Positions 58,603 to 64,000 of a stretch of DNA of 64,000 nucleotides are shown one piece after another (within the stretch, counting starts at the first letter, position 1; every line of letters starts with the position of its first letter). The DNA is from Rhynchosporium graminicola (Eukaryota > Ascomycota > Leotiomycetes > Helotiales > Ploettnerulaceae): contig FJUW01000043.1 in the NCBI GenBank assembly GCA_900074885.1, positions 186,001 to 250,000 on the forward strand. Reading direction: 5' to 3'. The notes beneath the pieces were generated by a model that was not told the DNA's origin, made no database searches, and saw only the letters and a program-made list of their open reading frames with translations. The position numbers and the translations under genes were made by a program.

Positions 58603-59571
58603 TCAAGATGTATAGCTAAAACTACTATTCAATGCAGTGGCTAGGACATAAATCGTCCTCAGCATAGGACATTGCACACCATGCTCTTTTGCAATTCTGA
58701 CCACATTACCCACGATAGTCTCAACTTCCATATCTTTCCCAGCAAGCGCATCCGAAAGCATACTCGGCGAAACACCAGGAACATTCCGAATAGTTGCCCT
58801 CCCAAGCTGAAATTCCACAAGATCAGAATTGATACTCGTGTACCCGCAAGCATTTGCCACAGCAACAATCTCTAGCATCACTTCTCGCACCACACCCTTC
58901 GCCTCGGGAGTTGACTGCAAGAGTTGTGCGTCTGCTGATCGAGAGAGAGCACACATTGGGTTCCAAGAGGTATTGACAAGTAATTTTGACCAGCGCTCGA
59001 ATTGGATATCTTGGTGGACATCTGTCGTCCCACCACCAGCTTTAATAAGTTCTGCAAATTCAGTTGCATGTTCTATGCTGGATGATGCAGGATAAGAGCC
59101 GATGTGGAGCAATTCGACTTCTTTGTGCTGAATCACTCCCGGACTGGTCTGAGATGCTGGAAGATACACGACGGTGCTCAGTAGTGGATTCTCGGGAAAG
59201 AGTGTGGCGAAAGGTTCTTCAATACCAATTCCATTTTGTATCAAAACGATAGTCGTGTTGGGTGAGATGGCGGCTTTGATCAGTTCTGGTGTTGACGGAG
59301 TAGTAGGTAGTGCTTTTGAGCAGACTATGACATAGTCGAATGGAAAGGCATCGCTCGCAGTTGCTTCTTCGACTGAACGTACTACGACTGGTTGGACTTT
59401 CAGATTTTGTCCCCACAGAGCTGAGTTGATCGTGAAGCCATTCTTGGAGGCTGATTCGTAGTTTGAGCGGCAGACTGTGACGATGTTTGATTCGGGGATG
59501 GCTCGGGAGAGCACGAAAGAGTATGTTGCACCAATGCTGCCAGTGCCGAAAATTAGAACTCTTGGTGCCAT
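58603..59571 (-). CDS. Ketopantoate reductase family protein (ApbA/PanE-like)
   Basis: Single-exon gene of 322 aa. The start MAPRVLIFGTGSIGATY gives an N-terminal Rossmann motif GxGxxG for NADPH. CSKALP and QNGIGIEE match the cofactor and substrate loop of 2-dehydropantoate 2-reductases. The C-terminal helical domain holds FERWSKLLVNTSWNPMCAL, with the Lys that acts as proton donor and the following Asn, and KDMEVETIVGNVVRIA with the substrate-binding Glu. Known family chemistry is NADPH reduction of 2-dehydropantoate to pantoate in coenzyme A synthesis. Fungi carry several paralogues, and some act on other 2-keto acids, so I do not assign PAN5. No targeting signal is evident. Confidence 0.85.
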   Translation of the reverse strand: MAPRVLIFGTGSIGATYSFVLSRAIPESNIVTVCRSNYESASKNGFTINSALWGQNLKVQPVVVRSVEEATASDAFPFDYVIVCSKALPTTPSTPELIKAAISPNTTIVLIQNGIGIEEPFATLFPENPLLSTVVYLPASQTSPGVIQHKEVELLHIGSYPASSSIEHATEFAELIKAGGGTTDVHQDIQFERWSKLLVNTSWNPMCALSRSADAQLLQSTPEAKGVVREVMLEIVAVANACGYTSINSDLVEFQLGRATIRNVPGVSPSMLSDALAGKDMEVETIVGNVVRIAKEHGVQCPMLRTIYVLATALNSSFSYTS

Positions 59572-60917
59572 GTCACATAAAGAAGTTATACGACCAAGTT
59601 AATATGTTTATTTTGTCGATGCAGAAATGTCGAAGGTGCCCGGGCGGTGTCACATTAGGTTTAACACGTGAAATCGTGCCGCGCTAGCAAACGAGCAGAC
59701 ACGTTCACATCCTTGTCTCTTAACCGATTCATCTTATGCTCTTATTTACAAATACTCAACCACATTCTGGTTTGGTCACATAGTCAATGATCATGGTGTC
59801 AAATCAAATGCCCAGGGCTGTGCCATTGCAAGGCTTACGCATAGTTTTTATATAGTCTTGATACGGCATAAAGACGAAGCTCGGTGATGGAGAATTCCAG
59901 TATGGGCGTCACGGAATTGGCTGATGGCTCAATATCTGAGCTTCATATTGTTAAACAAGCTCATAGCAGAAGATGCAGCAAAGGAGAAAGGTAGAAAGCC
60001 ATTCGATGCGCAGGCGATATTATCATTGACAAGCAAGTAACCAGGAATTTAGAATGGTACGAAGAAGCGAAAGCGAAGAAGTGAAGTCGTGATAGATCAT
60101 ACTATCTTGGGAATTACAGCCAGCCGGAGCGTCAAAGATCATGGGCCTTCCATTTCTCACATAAAATCAACCTCACAATCTAGCATGGAGCCCGAAAAAT
60201 CATACTCGTTTTGACAATCAGTCTGCTACTTTTCTGAACCTGATTGTCGACACAAAGATTAATCATATGTAGGGTTTCGCATCGCCAGAATGCAGAGTGA
60301 GGCTGGAAGTGTTATACTAGTGCGGAAGGATCAGAAAGACTTGACCAGGACTCAAGCTTGGGCTATAACGGAGTTCATGCAACATACGGTCTCTCCGATG
60401 CTTCTGAGGACGCTATGAAGTCCGGTGAGGAGAAGCAGAGCGTTCCATGATCAACTTGAGAAGAGTCGAGTGCATCTAATCTAGCTACAGCGCTGCAAGC
60501 GCAACAAACGTGGCTTGTCGGGAAAGTCAATAACCATCGGTTGGCTCAAGGGGTGTAAGGACTTCTTATACGTTTAAAGCACAAGCGATCTCAGATTCAG
60601 TTGGAACCAATTTTGTACTTTGCTTACACCTATGTTGGGCTCACTTATTTCTAGGGATTGTCAAGCTATAGTTATAGATCAAGGATGTGTTCACCATCAT
60701 TCGCAAATCAATTCTACCTATTATCTAGGTAGACTTTTTCAAGTTATCCATGGATCACGTGTGCCACTAAGAATTTGGCCAACGCAAACATCGCAGGCTT
60801 CCCACTTTGATAACATCACCCTCAACCACGAAGGAACGATTGCGGAAAAAAGGCGTCAAGCACGACAATTTCTTTTCAGAGGTCAATTTCATACACGAAC
60901 ACTCTTCCCAAGTCAAA
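59572..60917. other. Divergent intergenic region between the PanE-like gene and PRO3
   Basis: 1.35 kb holding two promoters. A frame is open from 60807 through the PRO3 start, but residues upstream of 60918 do not resemble the family, so it is taken as leader sequence. No other feature recognised. Confidence 0.5.
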
Positions 60918-61838
60918 ATGGCAGTCCCTCGAATTCAAGATGCAAAGCTCTGCTTCATTGGTGGGGGAAACATGGGGTCTGCGATCATCGGCGGACTCCT
61001 CGCTAAAGGTAGCACATCGAAACAAAACATCATTGTCTCGGACCCCTTCGAAGGAACCAGGAAAAAGGTCCAAGACACACACGGTGTCCGGGTAACAACT
61101 TCAAATTACGAAGCTGCACAGGATGCCGACCTCTTGGTTCTGGCTGTGAAGCCCCAGGTTGCAAAGGGCGTGTGTGAAGATCTAGCCGCGTCTTGGAGAA
61201 AATCAGGAGAGCAAAAATTGCCACTCATTGTATCTATTTGTGCAGGAATTCCTCTGGATGCATTGACAAAATGGTTTACTGTTAGTGATGGAAAGGCCCC
61301 TAAGGTGGTGCGCGTGATGCCGAATACGCCTGCTTTGCTGGGCGAGGGTGCTTCGGGATCATTTGCTGGCGCCGGTGTCTCTGAGGATGAGAAGAAGCTG
61401 GTGACTTCACTGTTGGAGGGTTTCGGAAAGGTGTCGGAATGGGTTAATAAGGAAGAGTTGATCGATGTTGTCACTGCACTTTCGGGTACGTCTTATATGT
61501 GATTGCACGCTCGAACGTTACTTACGACATGCATAGGTTCAGGACCAGCTTACTTTTTTCTTCTTGTCGAGCATATGGTCGCCAGTGCAACTGCCCTTGG
61601 AATGCCAAGAGACCAGGCTGAGCGACTTGCCAAGCAAACTTGTCTAGGTGCTGGAAGAATGCTCGTTCAATCTCCCGAGTCTCCTGGACAGCTACGGGTA
61701 AACGTCACCAGTCCCAAGGGTACGACCGAAGCTGCTCTGAAGAGCTTCCAGGAGTCGAACATCGAGGGAATTGTCGATAAGGCTATCAAGGCGGCTGCAG
61801 ACCGAGGAGAGGAGTTGGGTAAGGCAGCATTTGATTAA
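60918..61838 (+). CDS. PRO3: Pyrroline-5-carboxylate reductase
   Basis: Last enzyme of proline synthesis, reducing pyrroline-5-carboxylate with NAD(P)H. Two exons, 60918-61485 and 61537-61838, give 289 aa, the family's normal length. The start MAVPRIQDAKLCFIGGGNMG places the Rossmann motif at the N-terminus, followed by LLVLAVKPQV and RVMPNTPALLGEGASG. After the intron the dimer domain begins SGPAYFFLLVEHM, and the signature helix reads NVTSPKGTTEAAL. Most family members have Gly where this has Lys in SPKGTT; I take this as lineage variation. The intron lies within the conserved LSGSGPAYFF segment. The start at 60918 is preferred over upstream in-frame codons because the family begins about there. 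Confidence 0.96.
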
Positions 61839-63780
61839 AGGAAGAAATGGAGTAGCCTTGTTACGGCTGGAGTGAGCATTGCCCCGAAAAATTCACAATC
61901 ACATTCTCGACAGCATCTTCCAGTATCTCCATCTTTTTATGGTAGAGTACAACTCATTTATTGACACCTCATTGAAGCTCCATCTCATCCCCAGTAATTG
62001 TCAGGATATTTCTCAGACAAGTTTCATTTCCTCGAACCACACCTTTTTCTTTACACTCGTAGCCGCATCACTACCTTGTAACGTCTTTACAACAGATTAA
62101 GGCGCTCTGACCAAGTATACAGGAAAGCAAAGTCCATCTCAAGATTTATTTTGTCAGCGGACAGGAATATGATTAGGATCCGTCACGAACGACGCAATGG
62201 CATAGCTGAACTTGACCCCAGTAAGATTATCTTTGTGTTCCAAGACTCGATTGAGAACACCGGAAACGCGACGAATCTTGGTGATGTATTGATCCACGGC
62301 GCTGGGGAGCTTGTCAGGGTGTTAGATACTACGCTAGACTGCTTACCCTAAGTAGGGGCCTTGATCAGATACCTATTCGATGTGTTAAAACCATATTCTC
62401 ACGTGTGCCTCGGAGGGCGACATAGCTGTCGACACAAAAAGATATGGGAATACTGACCTGATAGAACAGCCACTGCTTCCCTTCATAGTGCTCATTCGAG
62501 CCTGGAGTAATCAAAGCTTGCTCCAGAACAGGGTGCAGGGCCCACTGTTACAGCTTTTCGTTAAGGATATTAGGTGTATATAAGCATTTCGAAGGAGTGT
62601 ATAAGCTTGACCCCTCGTACACATTCAAATTTTCTTTCCCCTATTCCACCAATCCAGTGAATGAGTATGTTACTTCGACATTACAAAAGTACATAACATT
62701 TCACTCACGGTTAGGAGAATTAACCCATGTCTTTTTCACAAGATGATGTCTTCCATCGGATACCCTATCCCCATTCCCTTACTTATACCCATACCAACGT
62801 CTAGGCAGCCTGCATACCTCACACTACACAACACGACGCCAGCACATTACTCAGCTTCTGCGAGACATGGTCTCGTCTGGAAACACAAGTAGATAGCCAT
62901 AGCCTCTAGAACTCATAGTTCGAGCACTGCACTCTGCCTGACTCTCGTCATCGCGTCAACCCAACCAACCACCTGACTGACACCTCCGCAATTTTCCACT
63001 CCGACTTTCCATCTCCGCCTTTCGAGCGAGCACGAATTCCATACTCAACATTCAAATTTCAAATTCTCACTCTCTCACTCACCCTCCTCTAAACTATCAA
63101 GCCTTCCTTCCTTCCTATCTAACTTCCAACATCTCTCAAACAAACATCACAATATCATACCAGATCATGTTTCTTCTCTCTGTATGAGAGTGGAAAGATG
63201 GCGAGCACAGTACAAAAGGCTGGAACGGTCATCGCACAGAGGGAAGGAAGCAGGCAGGAGCAGTGTCAATCATTTGAATGATATCTCTGTACATATATAT
63301 ATATAAATCTCTCTCGCTCATCTATGTACCCATTCCCCATCTCCTTGCTCCAAAACAATGCAGCCACCCGCCACCCACCCAACGTTGTTACATGCGCACT
63401 CATTTCCATACCGGTACCTATGCAAGAACCAATCCTACGCTCCAAGACATCATACAACCATTATGCATTAAGCATGTTCAAATCGCATTGCTAATAATAT
63501 GACCTTCCTTCCCTCTCACTACACGGGCACATGCGCCCGGCGCTAGTGAGCCCAAAAAATAGTAAATCAAGTAAACAGATGATGACAACGACGACGACCA
63601 ATTTGCCGTCTGTTGTCTCATGTATGCATGTAGAAGAAGGAAGCTTCTGGTGAGCTTCCCCCTCTCACTTCTACTATCGCACCAGTCACGTGTTTATGCG
63701 TCGTCGTAATGTGCACGTCGAGTTCTGTCGGTGTATTGAGGATGTCATGATGATGTATCAACTCATCTCAATCCAGACTC
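61839..63780. other. 1.9-kb intergenic region at right end
   Basis: Convergent region between PRO3 and the gene cut by the window edge. The part from 63000 to 63160 is pyrimidine-rich on the plus strand, and a short TA repeat occurs at 63293-63305. Only short frames occur. Nothing identifiable. Confidence 0.45.
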
Positions 63781-64000
63781 TCATACCATGATCCATTCGC
63801 CCTCGGATCCTTCCATGAATCTCGACCACCTGAACGGGACACAGTACTCTCCATTACCCACTAACGTCCCATCGTCTCTTTCCGCCCACAGCTTCTCAAG
63901 CACTTCCAATCCGGCAAGATTGTTCAAGTACCCACTGCGACCCATGATCTCTCTACACTTAGCGCGCACAATACTTTGCTGCAACTCGTTTACACACTCG
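63781..64000 (-). CDS. C-terminal end of an unidentified protein, cut by window edge
   Basis: A minus-strand frame enters from beyond the right edge and stays open for 72 codons before its stop at 63781-63783. It reads SIVRAKCREIMGRSGYLNNL, then GLEVLEKLWAERDDG and RWSRFMEGSEGEWIMV at the end. The composition is protein-like and I take it as the last exon of a real gene. The look is reminiscent of the tails of some fungal transcription-factor-like proteins, but I cannot place it without the rest. The reading frame has no start inside the window that would make a complete protein. Confidence 0.5.
   Translation of the reverse strand, partial: ECVNELQQSIVRAKCREIMGRSGYLNNLAGLEVLEKLWAERDDGTLVGNGEYCVPFRWSRFMEGSEGEWIMV

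Noticed and set aside
61482..61502. In-frame stop after LSGTSYM in PRO3
   Set aside because: It lies in the intron; splicing 61485 to 61537 restores the conserved LSGSGPAYFF segment.
1..64000. CRISPR arrays, bacterial insertion sequences, operons and Shine-Dalgarno sites
   Set aside because: The window is fungal nuclear DNA with spliced genes; no spaced identical repeats or transposase was seen.

Overview
This window is nuclear DNA from a filamentous ascomycete (Pezizomycotina). Genes carry several short introns of about 45-75 bp with GTAAGT-type donors, the encoded proteins match fungal forms of conserved eukaryotic families, and there are no operons or ribosome binding sites. A leotiomycete is my best guess, but that is inference from general protein character. 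Exon limits were read by eye from splice signals and protein continuity.

Layout. 0.5-5.2 kb: the translation GTPase DRG1/Rbg1 (+), a Spo12-like mitotic-exit protein (-) and a peroxisomal acyl-CoA dehydrogenase ending in SKL (-). 5.8-9.8 kb: an uncertain small gene or relic, then the head-to-head pair LSG1 (60S export-adaptor release) and LTV1 (40S maturation). 10.6-15.2 kb: SAC3, the TREX-2 mRNA-export scaffold. 17.4-19.0 kb: CBF5, the H/ACA pseudouridine synthase. 22.2-27.2 kb: eIF4G (-). 27.2-34.1 kb: gene-poor, with one decayed gene and a secreted cytidine/purine-deaminase-like protein. 35.0-42.7 kb: head-to-head HPR1/THOC1 and the intron-binding helicase Aquarius. 43.1-49.5 kb: an accessory island with a pseudogenised RBR ubiquitin ligase, a tandem-repeat array and an unrecognised gene that runs into it. 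51.1-58.2 kb: RIX1 (60S processing) and YPP1 (PI4-kinase complex), divergent. 58.6-61.8 kb: a ketopantoate-reductase-like enzyme and pyrroline-5-carboxylate reductase. The C-terminal end of one more gene is cut by the right edge.

Working together: nine genes (DRG1, LSG1, LTV1, SAC3, CBF5, eIF4G, HPR1, AQR, RIX1) act in ribosome production, splicing, mRNA export or translation. They do not form a cluster in the biosynthetic sense, but two pairs share short divergent promoters.

Most interesting: (1) the THO subunit HPR1 is fused in a single exon to a guanylate-kinase-like domain whose ATP-binding P-loop is destroyed, so it is probably a pseudoenzyme binding module; (2) an unrecognised gene at 48.2-49.4 kb ends in 42-residue repeats cut by a TAG where a sister repeat has CAG, and about 1.7 kb of further decaying repeats lie beyond it, with a 120-codon cysteine-bearing frame embedded; (3) the frameshifted RBR pseudogene next to this island.
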